From NCBI RefSeq assembly GCF_019175385.1, contig NC_083344.1, positions 7,788,965-7,852,964 of the forward strand: a stretch of 64,000 bases of DNA, read 5' to 3'. This stretch comes from Lycium barbarum (taxonomy: Eukaryota > Streptophyta > Magnoliopsida > Solanales > Solanaceae). The notes under the pieces were generated by a model, which was given only the letters and a program-made list of their open reading frames with translations, did no database searches and was not told the DNA's origin. Both the position numbers and the translations under genes were made by a program. Positions 1-11,795 of the stretch are shown here, piece by piece. How positions within the stretch are numbered: position 1 is the stretch's first letter; the number at the start of each line of letters is the position of its first letter.

Positions 1-880
1 AATCCAACCAAGTACCAAACAAAGATAGAAACTTTGTTCAAATCATGCATATAAAAAAAGAAAGAAATGAATCACATCACCTTAAAGCAACCAAATTTTC
101 CTCAAACTTCCTCTAATTTTTCAGGATTTTCTCCCAACCAAACAAGTTTATGAACCAAAGATTGAAACTTTATCAAATTTTTTGCAATCAAAGAAGAAAA
201 AAAAATGGATCATTGTCACCATCACATCACATTAAAGCAACCAAATTTTCATCATAATTCCCTTCAAAACCATGAAATAACAGAATCTCAAAGAAAAATT
301 TCTAAATTTATCTACATTTTCATGCATTTTTTTTTCCACCAACCAAACAGGGTGTTGAACTATTGAACAAAGATTGGAACTTTATGCAAAATACAAGAAA
401 GCAATATGTCACATCACCTTAAAACAACCAAATTTGCATCAAAATTCACCAAACAAATCCCCTCAATTTCCCATGTAATACATATTCTTACAACATTTAA
501 CTGCAAAAAAAAAAAAAAAATTGATGCAAACAAAAATGGCAGGATAATTCAACAGCAAAACACACACAAAAAATAAATAAATCAAGATTCACCAAAATCA
601 AACTCCTTAATTTCCCATGTAATACATATTCTTACAATATTTAAATGCAATCTTTTTTTTTTAAAAAAATCAAGTATTTCAATGATCACCCATATTCTAT
701 AGACATACTTAGTAACCAAATTTCATCAAAATTCACCAAAATGAAAATCCTTAATTTCCCATGTAACACATATTCTTAACAATATTTAAATGCAAAAAAA
801 AAAAAAAAAATGATACAAATGAAAATGGCAGGATAATTCAACAGCCAAAAAAATAAAAATAAAAAAAATATGGATTTTAC
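1..880. repeat. AT-rich repeat block with ~144-bp tandem units
   Basis: This stretch has no gene. It is built from variants of CACATCACCTTAAAGCAACC and AATTTCCCATGTAA separated by poly(A) runs. The AATTTCCCATG motif starts at 465, 609 and 753, exactly 144 bp apart, so about three diverged tandem units cover roughly 420-850. A looser related repeat (CACATCAC at 73, 223 and 410) covers the first 420 bp. It may be a decayed satellite or minisatellite; I do not recognise the family. Confidence 0.6.
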
Positions 881-2430
881 TCACGTACTTAGTAAAAAAA
901 TATTGTGAAATGCAATTTGTTTTTTTTTTTTGGGCTCAAAAACCCTTTGAAAACCATCCAAACATTGCCTTAAACCCCAGTTTTTTATACACTTAACATA
1001 GGTGACCGGTAATATCGGTAAATACCGGTGGATTAACTGGTAATAACAGGTCACTGGTAAAAAAACTACCAAAAGACCGGTTCTTTGCTAAATGGTGGGC
1101 CCATATGTAACTTGATGTCGACACGTGGAAGGGCAAACGGATCGGTTGGTTTTGGTTGGTTTACACATGATTAAGTAAAATGTTGGGTCAGGGAATTTTC
1201 TTTTTAAGTTTTATTTTTTTGTGTCTTTTAAATTGTCCCTTCAAGTACAATCCGACAAAATTGGAAGAGATTAAAAAAAAAAAAAAAAAGGTCTTCATTT
1301 TTTCTCGTATTAGTTTTCGGGTTATTTTTTGAATTTATATTTGAAAAAATTCAAGTAAAATACCGCCATTTAATTTACAAAATATGTATATATAAATAAT
1401 GTACATCCAAAGTGTATACTTCAGTCATGTTTAATAAACTAAATGGCTGAAAGGTACATTTAGGTAAGTTTTCTTTATAATTTGCATGTATATTTTAAAA
1501 TGTTACGGTGGATAATTTATCTTATTTTTTAACCTATTAGTTTTACTAATTATGGAGAATTATATATAATTATCTTCTTTGTGACTATAAACTCTAAAAA
1601 TTATTTTACATTGTTCTGATATAAAAATTAAACTTCTTATGTATATGGTACCTGACAAATAATGAGCATAAAAGTAGATATTAGTAGTATGAAGGTATCT
1701 ACAATTTGCGGTGATGAAATTATGATTCAAATTGTGTTTTATATTACTAATGATTATTTTCTTGAAAACGCTCATTATTTTATAGAAAATCGAAGTTAAA
1801 GATCAAATGTTTTAAAATTTCTTTAAATCTACTTAAATTTTGATGGATAAAATTATCTAATATCAATGCTAATATCGATAATAGTCAAAAGTTATTATCC
1901 TCAATTCAAATTGTGATCTATGCATGTTTTGATGGGATTAATTTGGACAAAAATTAAACAAATCTTATGAGGATAATCAACATCAAGTCAATTCTGTAAC
2001 CAATTATTTCTATGAATTCCCCCCGATAATATAGACTTCAGCGATTACAAATAAGTGGTGACGGTTTGCATCATATGCCACGTAGGAATTTAGTATAATC
2101 CTACGTGTCATAGTTTTATTCCTTTATTGGGTACTTTTTGTTCCACCATTATCTGCCTCATAATAATTTTTGTCCTTTAAAAACAAGTAACGTTGATAAG
2201 TTTTAGTGACAAACGGAGAACCGTAGATAAACTCGGAAAGCTTACAAAACTTAAACGTTGACAACGTGACGGTTACAACGTCAAATTACATGTCTGTTTG
2301 TTGTCGTGTAGTGAAATTTTGGAATCGACACGTTGATAAAAAAAAAAAAAAAGACAATTCATAAAATTAAATTCTTACTGCAGGCAAAGGTCGTTAAAAG
2401 GAGAGACAAAAATGCTGGTTAATAATTAGG
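881..2430. other. Intergenic, no gene seen
   Basis: AT-rich sequence with frequent stops in all frames. It includes short A and T homopolymers near 1271-1289 and 2338-2352. I see no coding signal, terminal repeats or RNA gene. Confidence 0.6.
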
Positions 2431-2432
2431 AC

Positions 2433-2912
2433 GGGGGCAGTTTATGTTTGGGTGAATAATTAAGCATTTTTTTTTCGCGGATTGTCCTTCTTTTCGGGTC
2501 GTCTTTAATTTTTGTCCCTCAAATGGGTGGTCTTTAATTTTTTTCCCTTCGCCTAGTTTTCTGAGGTTTTAGGTTCAAATCTCAGCTCAGTAAAAAAAAT
2601 AAAAAATTGCAAGATAAAGATTTGGATTTGTAAGATAGAATTTTACCTTTAAAACTCTACCTTAAGGCAAAATTCTGCCTTAAGGTAGAGTTTCGGTCAA
2701 AACTCTACCTTAAGGTAGAGTTTGAAATTCTGCCCGTAGGCCTAACTTTGCTACAAAACTTTGCCTTGTGATTTTTTTTTTTTGACTGAGTCGGGGTCTG
2801 AACTCCAAACCTCATGGTATTAGGTGAAGGATAAAAATTAAAGACCACCAATTTGAGGGGTAAAAATTGAAGACCACCCCAAAATAAGGGCATTTCTGGG
2901 AATTGCCCATAA
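2433..2912. mobile_element. Foldback (inverted-repeat) element
   Basis: Two arms of about 100 bp face each other. The left arm (about 2480-2590) carries GGTGGTCTTTAATTTTT and a following TTCGCCTA; the right arm (about 2783-2912) carries the complementary AAAATTAAAGACCACC and TAGGTGAAGGA. The centre (about 2649-2723) contains smaller palindromes made of CTACCTTAAGG and its complement. No coding capacity is visible. The outer ends are not sharp and I could not find a convincing target duplication, so the limits are approximate. This layout fits a foldback-type non-autonomous DNA transposon. Confidence 0.6.
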
Positions 2913-2924
2913 TTAATTATGCTA

Positions 2925-3186
2925 CTCTCTCCGTTCACTTTTACTTGTCTATTATTTCAAATATAAATTTTCACTTTTACTTGTCCACTTCGCATATCAA
3001 GAGAAAAATAATTTATTTTTCGTGTTTTACCCTGTAACATTAATTACTCATTCCAAATCATTTTCTAAATTCATTAAGACTATACACCAATTAATATGAA
3101 TATTATAATAAATTATGCACTTCATTTATTATTTCTTAAGAGGTGGGCAAAGTCTATAGTAGACAAGTAAAAGTGAACGGAGGGAG
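2925..3186. mobile_element. Stowaway-type MITE
   Basis: A 262-bp element bounded by near-perfect terminal inverted repeats. The left end is CTCTCTCCGTTCACTTTTAC and the right end complements it (GTAAAAGTGAACGGAGGGAG), continuing to GACAAG/CTTGTC. The dinucleotide TA flanks both ends (2923-2924 and 3187-3188). The CTCCCTCCGT terminus and TA duplication are diagnostic of Stowaway MITEs mobilised by Tc1/mariner transposases. No ORF. Confidence 0.92.
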
Positions 3187-3908
3187 TAGGGTATACCGGA
3201 TAATATGTAAAGGAAGTAAGCTATCACTAATAATATGGCAGTTATTATTTTTATCAAAGTTCAGTCGCCCTCTTTATCTATGCATCTGACCTAAATTTCA
3301 GATACTGACAGTGTAATAATTTCTTACATGATCAAGTAACTTATAATATTAAGATCAAATAAGTATTATTAATTGATAGTCTAGTAAAAATCAAATATAA
3401 TAAGTAGTCTGTTATCACAGGTTAAACTATACGCTGATATATAGCATTAAAATCTATATATCTTCAATTCATGCAATTACTTAAACCCTTTAGGTTTCGT
3501 TTGGCATGATTTGAATAATTAACTTAAATATAAATTTTTTTACAAGTTAATACAGTGTTTGATTGGCTGCATAAGAAAAAACGTCCAATCACCGCATAAT
3601 TAACGCAATATTTGATTGGCGATATTAAAAGTATATATCCCATTAAATTATGCAGTAATTTACATAGTATTTCATGTGAGATAGAATATGATATTAGGAC
3701 ACATGTATAAGCAATTCTAAGGGATTAAATTATTTAAAGTATCTTGGCGGTACTTTTGTAGTGAAAGAAGGATACAATGTTAAGTTGGAAAGTGTTTGCT
3801 TTGCTTTAAGTGAACTTGTCCTGCTAAAATGGAGGGTTGCCCTTAATTCAAGAAAAGAGTGAATACTACTCCTTAATGTTATTTGTTTAAAAGTTGAGTT
3901 AGTTAATA

Positions 3909-4115
3909 CTCCCTCAGGTTCATAACGAAGTGTTCACTTATCTTTTCCCTTATTAAGTGTTAAATAATCATATACCAATGTGTCAAGTTAATAGTAATAC
4001 GCAAATTTTAATTAAAGGTAGTTTTGTCAAAACACCTATTTCTTTCCTGAAAGTTGTTTTTTTTTTAAGGATTGTGCTAAAAGCTAAGTGACCACTTATT
4101 TTGAACTAGAGGGAG
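3909..4115. mobile_element. Stowaway-type MITE (second family)
   Basis: A 207-bp element that begins CTCCCTCAGGTTCATAACGA and ends with the diverged complement ATTTTGAACTAGAGGGAG. It is flanked by TA at 3907-3908 and 4116-4117. The inner part of the inverted repeat (GTGTTCACTTA / TAAGTGACCAC) is less well kept than in the copy at 2925, so it is an older or different subfamily. No ORF. Confidence 0.88.
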
Positions 4116-4117
4116 TA

Positions 4118-6290
4118 GTCTGTTCACTTTAAACTCTTTCTTAACCATCCACTTGGTTTAATTGTATGATTTTTTTAATTCATTTTAAAAAATTGATGTT
4201 TTTTTTTATTTTGAAAACTTTTTAATTTTAATATTTCTATTATATCATTGGTAATTTTAATATTCCATTATGTATATATATATATCCTTACTCACATGCA
4301 CATTCATTTAAAAAAGATTGACATTTTTATATATTTGAAAACTTCTTTAATATTCTGGTAGCTTTGTACGCATCTCGAGTCTTGACTATTTTATTGAATA
4401 TCAGATACTGGCCTCTCACCGATGCAAGTACTAAAGCCAATTAAGGTTTCGGCAGATTAACTTTTTTTTACCTATGAACATTTAATTTTTGTCTTAGTTG
4501 AAATTTGAATTTAATTTCCTCTAATTCTTATTCACTTTCATTTATATTAGATCGCGTTCCTGAATGCAGTTGGCCAATATGTTTCCTAGAACGTAAAACA
4601 CACAAAATGTAGGTTTTGACAAAAACTAATATAAATGGTCTTCAAAAGTATTTTCTCACCAACTAATGGATACATGCATAGCTTGCATCCTTTTACGTAT
4701 TAACAAATGGGCACACAATCCCCTTTAAACCAATATAAGGGTTTCTGCTAGATCGATAAGTATTTTTTCATCTTTAATTAGAGATTTTGAATTTCAATCT
4801 TGATTGGAACAGAATTACCTTTGCTAGGGAGCACTTTGCTAAAATACAGAATTTCTCGATGGAAATTCAAATTTAATGGGACATCAATACGAATGCCAAA
4901 CACAGCTGTAAAAAAAAGAACTTTTTTCTTTAAGAAGCATCCCAAAGCTAAACCAAAACAGTAGTGCTCCATCTCTAGAGGTCAGCGTCAAATATTGAAA
5001 GGACCATATGCTTAATTATTCGGACAATATGCACATGCAGTGATCTATTATCTACTTATTTATTTTCAACCCCCCATTTCTGGCTCTATATATAATAAGA
5101 TTCATCTGCCTACCAACATTATTTGCTGAAAAAAATAGGTGAGAGCTACCCTCTATTCTATTTTTACAATTAAAGAAATAATTAGGGGTACTTACGACGC
5201 TCGACTTTCATTTTGCATAAGTAGAACGTCTCCATATGATTCTCATGCTAATGTTGTCACCAAAAAGAAAGGAAACAAACAAAAATCATATGTTTATACC
5301 AAATCGATAAGAACAAAATATTTTTCTTCTATAAAAACATTATGGTTAAGTGATACATATTAATTTTACCTTTTTGATTTTTTGGTTCCTACACAGCGTG
5401 CGGTACTCACATTGAGGATTGATCCGGCTAAATTCAAATTTGTGTTGGGAAGTTTGAGGATAAAGCGCTCCCTAACAAAGACGATTTCACACCCAGAACT
5501 CAAACTCGAGAGCTCTGATTAAGAATAAATGAATATTTATATATGTATTTTACTTTAATTTTTTTACAATTAAAGTTAAATTGCTTGATTTGATGTAAAT
5601 ATTAAATGAAAATAGGTATATAATTTATAGTCTGTGGACCAATGTATTGAACCGACCTAATTGGCAACGAATGAATTAACGTCTAATAAGCAGGAAACTA
5701 CTTTCACGAGCCATTAATTATTGAACCAAACTCAGTTTCTCTTTCTTGTTAGTTCAACAAATCATATTTGCAACAATAATCATCCACCCCTAAAGCGTTG
5801 TGGCGTATTTAATTTTTGTTTTTTCACACACACATCTGGCGCAAATGTAATAAAGAAATTTTATCAGTTCATCCGAACAAAATAGTTTTAATTCGAACCT
5901 CATATATTGTTAAATAGTCCATTATATAAGTATAAAAAATAAAGCTCACAGCTGATCACCAAATCATATGGGTTGTGGTAGAATTCCATACACGAATTCA
6001 TAATAGTCAAATCATAAATTAGCCTTAATTAATATAGTCCCAATAACTAGCGAATTCACTACGTCTAATTTAAATCTGCCAATGCTTAAAATTAGGTGAG
6101 AGATTTTTCATATATGTGTTAAACTTTTTCTCACAAACAACAGGATTCAGAGACAGATATGGCTAAGAACTTATCGATTCATTCAAACTCTAACTTTAGC
6201 TTAGACTTTGTGTATATGATATATTTCCTTAACAAGTATAAATAATAGAATTCCAACTCCCTATATCAAATGAAATGCGTTGTGATAGAA
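4118..6290. other. Intergenic, no gene seen
   Basis: AT-rich DNA with only short random ORFs. A segment near 5390-5525 resembles a fragment of a dispersed repeat, but I could not define its ends. No RNA gene or coding exon was recognised. Confidence 0.5.
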
Positions 6291-6302
6291 TTTCACAGTG
6301 TC

Positions 6303-6579
6303 TTTTTTTTTTTTTTATAGGCATCTTCATGGTGGGGGGTTAGGCGACCCCTACCTTGTATATTTAAATCCAAAACGAGAATACATGTACTCGAGGTAGA
6401 TGTTGCCTAACCTGTCCTATTCTACTTAAGCCAATGGACATGCATGCCCATTGTGCTATATGTTTTTTTTCAAGACAGTTTTGTAGGTTAAGCAAAAATT
6501 ATAGCCCGAAGGCTCTCTACATTTTATGAGAGTGGTGCTCTCATATTTTCCTTTAAATTCACAATAAGTTAGGTACCAA
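6303..6579 (-). mobile_element. LINE-1 copy: 3' UTR and poly(A) tail
   Basis: On the minus strand this follows the end of the LINE ORF2 and runs to a 14-nt T run at 6303-6316, which reads as the poly(A) tail of the minus-strand element. The spacing of about 260 nt from the end of the coding remnant fits a plant L1 3' UTR. I did not find a matching target duplication at the far end. Confidence 0.6.
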
Positions 6580-7141
6580 CTATACATTATGTAGCACATC
6601 ATTATATTTGACCTCTTTAGCTTTTTTGTTCCTCACTCGAAAATTAGGAAATCCTCCTTTATCCATGTTGATTAGTCCTTTAACCTTCCGGGGAAGTTCA
6701 TCAAAGTTGTTGTAGATCTTGTTGGTTTGGAATGAGTGGCTTATAGTCGCAAGAGTATCCACCACCTTGTTAGTTTTCCTAAAACAATGTTGAATAAATC
6801 AAGAAGTTCCAATCAATGCTCTTTGAATTTCTCTGATAGTTGCATCAACTTGCCAAGGGATCTTGAATACATCTCTTATCATGCTATAAGGAGCATGGAC
6901 TCAGTCTCTAGTTCCAAGCTGCTATTTCCATTTTGAATGCTCCATTGTATGTCAAACAGGAGTGCTTTGGCTTCGACTACATTACTGGATACTATAGAAT
7001 AGGCCATGATTGTCTTTCTGTGGAAATATCTCCACCATTGGATCCATCTCTGTGACTACCATCACTGTTGATATTTAGTGCACTGATAGCTGGTTTCTTC
7101 CAATATATGATCCTACACGTTTTAACAACCATTTTTTTTCT
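6580..7141 (-). pseudogene. LINE-1 copy: C-terminal RNase H-like domain (remnant)
   Basis: Reading on the minus strand gives fragments such as NINSDGSHRDG, VVEAKALLFDIQWS and DELPRKVKGLINMDK with PNFRVR near the end. These match the RVT_3 RNase H domain that closes ORF2 of many plant L1 LINEs and its usual terminal DxLPRxIKGxLNMD signature. The frame is interrupted by several stops and shifts, so it is not functional. It lies directly downstream of the zf-RVT region in the expected order. Confidence 0.75.
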
Positions 7142-7942
7142 CTAAAAGAGAGATGAGTTCCAACCAGGGTAGGTCATATTTGAAATTAAGAAATGTAGTC
7201 TTACTATGTTCAGAATGTTTTGAGAGTTTTGAAGATAAGTTCTAGGTAAAAATGACTTTAGGTTGCCATATTTACCCGTGCATCCAGATTTCCATAAGAA
7301 CCAAGTAATAATTATAGGAGTAGCTTTGAAAAGCAAGATATAGATTGGATTAGAGGCACATGAGTTCCACCAGGAGGTAAAATCATGTTGTAAGGAGTTG
7401 AAATTTCCATTCATACCAAATTGACAACCAAAGTGGTTCCAAACAGCAGCAGTAAAGAGGCCATCTAGAAAAATATGACTCAGTGTTTCAGGTTGAGCAA
7501 TCTTGCAACAAACACAATTAGAAACATCATTAGTGTGGGATCTGTTAATGATATCCTCAGTGGGGACCTTTCTTTTAAGCACCCTCCACACTTAGAATGA
7601 CATCTTGAAGGGGATGGCCTTATTCCACTGATTGTTCAGAAAAGGGAATTCCTCTCTAGGAGATCTCCAATGACTCCATGAACTTCCTATAGAAAAGTTC
7701 CCAGAGTGAGTCTTAGTCCAGAAAGATTTGTCATCCTCCTCATAAATTATGAGATTCATATCTATAATGTAATCTTTGATGGTGCAGGTGACATCCCCAC
7801 AAGCATTCCAGTTCCAAATGTGTCTATCAAAAACACCTCTTATGGAAATTCTATTGGGGATGATCCCTGCTGGAAGGAGTTTGTATAGAGGACCCAAAGA
7901 GGTCCATTTTGTCATACCAGAAGGAAACATTGCCTTTACCAA
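7142..7942 (-). pseudogene. LINE-1 copy: zf-RVT zinc-binding region of ORF2
   Basis: Two abutting reading frames on the minus strand (7592-7942, then 7142-7591) are separated only by an in-frame stop. The first carries FWTKTHSGNFSIGSSW, the usual lead-in to the zinc-binding domain. The second carries LKRKVPTEDII, then CVCCKIAQPETLSHIF and a following AAVWNHF. This is the C..C...E..H.F pattern of the reverse-transcriptase zinc-binding domain of plant LINEs. Its role in the element is nucleic-acid binding downstream of RT. The stop makes the copy defective. Confidence 0.85.
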
Positions 7943-8476
7943 TATTCCAAAAAATTCAATTTTTCACTTTATCTTAGATATCAGCCATAGATTTTCCAGT
8001 TATGAGATTGACCACTTCTCCATTTAACAATGATGGGATGACATCTTGAACACAACCACCACCCCCTCCCCCCGCCCTCTCCTCTCATTCCAAATAAGGA
8101 AGGGAAAAGTTATCCCAAGATGCCTACTGTTGTCTTTTAGCACCATCAACACCACTCCAGAAAAACCTATTAAATTCTTTTTCAATAATTTCAAAAATAG
8201 TAGAAGGAGGATGCGTATCAGCAAGTAAATGCGAGGGCATGGCCTGCAGAACATGCTTCAAAAGGATACTTTTACCTCATGTGGACAGGAATTTGTCCAG
8301 CCCCTAGTTCTGGCTAAAAAGAGATTTCAATCATCCCAGAGAAAGTGGAAATCTTTTTTCTTCCCAAGTACAGTGGACAACCAAGGTATTAGAAAGGGAG
8401 GATTCTCTTTTCATACCAGTTAGCCTAGAAGATCTGTCCTTAGGGTGAAAAATTATGGAGCTTTTATGCTTATTCA

Positions 8477-9426
8477 CTATTTATTCAGAAGCTTCTTTAT
8501 ACTTTTCAGCACCCTCATGATCCTTTTTATGGATTTCCTGTTGCCACTTGCAAAAATAATAATATCATTTGCAGAACAAAGATGGTTAATCTTAAGACCA
8601 TTCTTATGCGTATAAAAATTCCTAAAGTTAAGGTCATTATGGAGTCTGTTAAGTATTACAAATAGTTGATTCGACACTGAGTACAAAAAGAGAAGGGGAT
8701 AGAGAGTCTCCCTATCTGAGCCTATTTTTTGACTTGAAAAAAATCATATCTACCACCATTGAGGACCAAGGAATACCAATTATTAGAAATGAATCTGAAG
8801 ATCAAGTCCACCCATTTCTCGTCAAAGCCTAATTCCCTGAGTATAGCATCGAGATAGGGCCATGAAACCTTATCATAAGCTTTGGCTATATCAAGAGTAA
8901 TGACAAGGTTTCCCTCGATGTTAGGTTTGTCCATGTTGTTGATGATTTCCTGAGCTAAGAAAATGCTTTTTGAGATCATCCTTCCCTTAATAAAGCCACT
9001 TTGGTTATTTGAGATAATGATAGGAAGAATAGAAGCAAGCTTGGAGTTGATAAGCTTATAAATTATTTTGCTAGTTACATTGCATAAACTAATAGGCTTG
9101 AGGTTAGAAAAAAATTGAGGATGATCCACTTTTGGTATTTTGACCAGGCATGTGTGCGTATAAAATCTGGGAAGATTAGCACCTCTAAAGAAACTTTGAA
9201 TAGCTTTAGTGAGATCATGAGAGATGATGTCCCAAGTTGATTGAATTTTTTTCCCATCAAGTCCATCAGGCCTTGGGGAACTCTCAGGATCAATGGCCAT
9301 AACAACATCTTTGATATCTTGCTCAGTATGGATGGTTAAGAAGGCCTCATTATCTTGTTCTGATACCATAGAGGTGAGATAATCAAGAGAAGGGCGATCT
9401 TCATTTCCTTCAGTTGAGCAACACAA
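8477..9426 (-). pseudogene. LINE-1 copy: reverse transcriptase domain of ORF2
   Basis: A 234-residue open frame (8722-9426) holds the N-terminal RT blocks: SSPRPDGLDG, FSNLKPISLCNV, NQSGFIKGRMI and LDIAKAYDKVSW, the last containing the first catalytic Asp. A second frame (8477-8686) continues with the palm segment HLCSANDIIIFASG. The canonical active-site pair here is Asp-Asp; this copy reads Asn-Asp, so one metal ligand is lost, and the domain is also split by a frameshift. The family copies LINE RNA into DNA by target-primed reverse transcription. This copy cannot do so. Confidence 0.9.
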
Positions 9427-9933
9427 GTCTTGGAAGTGGTTGATTCCAACATTGACAATCTCTTGTTTTCCCAGAAACCAGTTTCCAGCACTGTCCTTTA
9501 TTTTTTGAATGTTGAGCTTCTTCCTCCTACCCTTAATAGTGCTATGAAAGTATGCAGAATTTGCATCCCTTTCAGCAAGCCATTTGATTCTTGCCTTTTG
9601 CCTCGAAAAAATCTCTTTTCATTTCAGCATTTGAATATAAGTGGCATTAGCATGCTTCAGTAAAGTCCTATTTTCAGCAGAGTTATCCATGATCAAGTTG
9701 TGTTCTACTTCAGCAATTTTCTTCTCCATATTGTCCACTTCCTCAAAAACATCACCAAAAGTTGATCTGGACCAGACACTAAGGATCTTGCAGGTTCTCT
9801 TCAGCTTTTGGTGAAAGATCTACAATGGATCTCCATAGATGTTTTCCAGCCAAGCTTGTTGAACTACAGACATAAAATCATTTTGGACAAACAATTTTTT
9901 TTATAGGGTTAGAATCTTCAATATTAACATTAA

Positions 9934-10598
9934 TCAAAAGGGGGCATGATCAGATCCTGATCTTGGTAAGTGGTTGACAGTGGTGAAGTCAAAGCAATTA
10001 CTCCATTCAACATTGATCAATACCCTATCAAGCCTTTTCCAAATAGCTCCAGAGCCTCTGTTGTCACACCATGTAAAAGGATCACCAAGGAAACCAACTT
10101 CTTGTAAACCTGATTCCTCCATACAGTTCAAAAATGAAAGGCTATTGGAAATGTTGATAGGTCTGCCCCCTTTCTTTTCCTTAGCACTGGTGATTACATT
10201 AAATTCCCCAAAGACCGTGCAAGGGCAGTCCACAATAGTAGAGAAAGTTTCAATGGCTTCCCATAGATCTTTCCTCTCTTCTCTGTCACAGTTATCTTAA
10301 ACAACACTAAATATGACCTTATCAAGTCCATAAATACCTTCGACACAAACAATGACATATTGATCATCACAATATAAAATGTTGACATTAAAAATATCAT
10401 CCCAAAATTGTTGTTAGGATTACAGAAGCAGTTGTCCATGCCAAGCATACCCCTGAATTTATCGCCTATATTATCCTGCAAAATAGGTTTCTGGAGAATG
10501 ATTAAAGAGATTTTGTATTTTGTTTTCAAAAGTTTCAACCTATAAAAGGCACCCATGGTTCTTCTACTTCTAATATTCCAAGAGAGGATACTAATCAT
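9934..10598 (-). pseudogene. LINE-1 copy: apurinic-like endonuclease domain of ORF2
   Basis: The ORF2 start is seen in the 10194-10598 frame (ISILSWNIRS, matching the usual LxWNxRG start). The C-terminal part lies in the 9934-10233 frame: CTVFGEFNVI, LGDPFTWCDNRGSGAIWKRL, DRVLINVEW, and HLPRSGSDHAPF. The SDHAP motif holds the catalytic His region of EEP-fold endonucleases; the expected GDFN motif reads GEFN. The domain nicks target DNA for priming. A frameshift near 10200-10230 separates the two parts. Confidence 0.87.
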
Positions 10599-10856
10599 AG
10601 GAAAAATTGGGTTGAGGTTTTTTGGTGAGCATTTGCGCTCTAGTTTTTAAAGGAGAAAAATTTCCTTTCATAATTTTCTGGGTTTTTGAGCCTCTTGGTG
10701 ATAGGTTTCCAGCCATAGATTGCAAAAAATCATCATTGTTATCAGTAGACATGTTAATATGGTTCTCCTGACATTTTCATCATCAATTTTGCACAGTCTG
10801 AGAAATCAACTTCTTGAACTGAGTTGAACTCATAACTCAGTTCTCCTTCCTCCTTG

Positions 10857-11147
10857 TTAGGTGGCTCTTCTAATAGATTGATCTTCTTCTGGATCTTGTA
10901 GAGATCCGAAAGCATTTTTGAGATCTATAGTGATAGTTCCTCCTTTGAGGTTGTCTCCAGGAAGAAGCTTTCTGCAAATAGCCTTTTTGGACACTACCTC
11001 TTCAAATTTAGGATCCTCTGCTGTCTTGCTCGGAGATGTAACAATCTCCTTATTAGCATTAGAGGCTTCAGGGATATCTATTTTCTTATTAAGCTCTTTC
11101 TCAGAATTGGTTACTGCATCCGGTGGAGATAAATTGGTCTTGGTAGG
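10857..11147 (-). pseudogene. LINE-1 copy: C-terminal part of ORF1
   Basis: The minus strand is open for 97 codons ending in TAA at 10857-10859. It reads through KTNLSPPDAVTNSEKELNK, PSKTAEDPKFEEVVSKK and GDNLKGGTITIDLKN. It is interrupted at 11147 by the large hAT element; the upstream part of the same frame resumes at 22085, after one copy of the 8-bp target duplication. Plant LINE ORF1 encodes a nucleic-acid-binding gag-like protein. About 260 nt separate it from the endonuclease start, a usual spacing. Confidence 0.7.
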
Positions 11148-11293
11148 CAGGGGCGGATCTACGTATATCCTAGGGTGTTCATCCGAACTCCCTTAGTAGA
11201 AAAATTACACTATTTATATAACGTCAAATTTTTATTTTATGTGTATATATTTAATACTGAACTCCCTCAATACAAACGAAAGGCGTAGATCAG

Positions 11294-11339
11294 TGGCGCA
11301 GGGGGATCAGATTCGCACGATACATGCGGGTTCGAACCC
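11294..11339 (+). promoter_or_regulatory. Pol III A-box/B-box-like pair in the hAT subterminal region
   Basis: TGGCGCAGGGGG (11294-11305) resembles an A box, with one mismatch. GGTTCGAACCC (11329-11339) is a perfect B box, 35 nt away, which is tRNA-like spacing. No cloverleaf or terminator was recognised, so this is either a SINE or tRNA-derived relic or a chance match. Confidence 0.35.
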
Positions 11340-11539
11340 ACACTTACAACATTTTCTGAACATTTTATTTCAGGCATTTCATTAAACAAAATGACATAGT
11401 TTAGTAACGTTTCATTTGCTTAAATAAATGAACAAAACGGCGTAGTTTAGTAAGGGGACACATATAATTGGATTCAAATCCCTAAATCTCAAAGTCAAAT
11501 ACTAAAAACAAACCAGCAACGTTTTCTTTCTCTCATCCG

Positions 11540-11662
11540 CCACTGTCCACCCCATTCTCTTTTTGCTTTTGCTCAGTTCTGTCAGTGGATTTCGCCATTG
11601 CTGGCCCTCGTCCTCTACTTATCGTCGATCGTTTCTCTGGTCTCCGTTCATGGCTTCTTCGG
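11540..11662 (+). other. Possible 5' non-coding exon of the hAT transposase gene
   Basis: A CT-rich leader ends at a good plant donor (CTTCTTCG then GTAAG near 11660). The next plausible acceptor is ACATTCAG ending at about 12186, immediately before the transposase reading frame that resumes after the LTR at 17223. I infer a leader intron in the hAT gene. The sequence alone does not prove transcription. Confidence 0.4.
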
Positions 11663-11738
11663 TAAGTTCTTAGTTCCCTCCTTTCTCTATTTTTTTTTCT
11701 TTTCTAAAATTCGATATATTTGCTTTATTGCTTACCCT

Positions 11739-11795
11739 CTCCATACTCCACTTGTGAGAATAAAATACTGGGTATGTTGTTGTTGTTGTTGTTGC
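11739..11795 (+). mobile_element. SINE 3' end with (TTG)n tail
   Basis: CCACTTGTGAGAATAAAATA, CTGGGTATG and then a GTT/TTG repeat (about 11772-11795) match the 3' domain of Solanaceae TS/Au-type SINEs, which end in TTG repeats. Only the 3' end is recognisable here, so the copy is 5'-truncated or too diverged. It lies in the presumed leader intron of the hAT gene. Confidence 0.7.

Noticed and set aside
11148..11545. Stand-alone hAT MITE ending at CATCCGCCACTG (about 11545)
   Set aside because: There is no 8-bp duplication at that end; the matching duplication is at 22077, so 11148 is the left end of the large hAT element.
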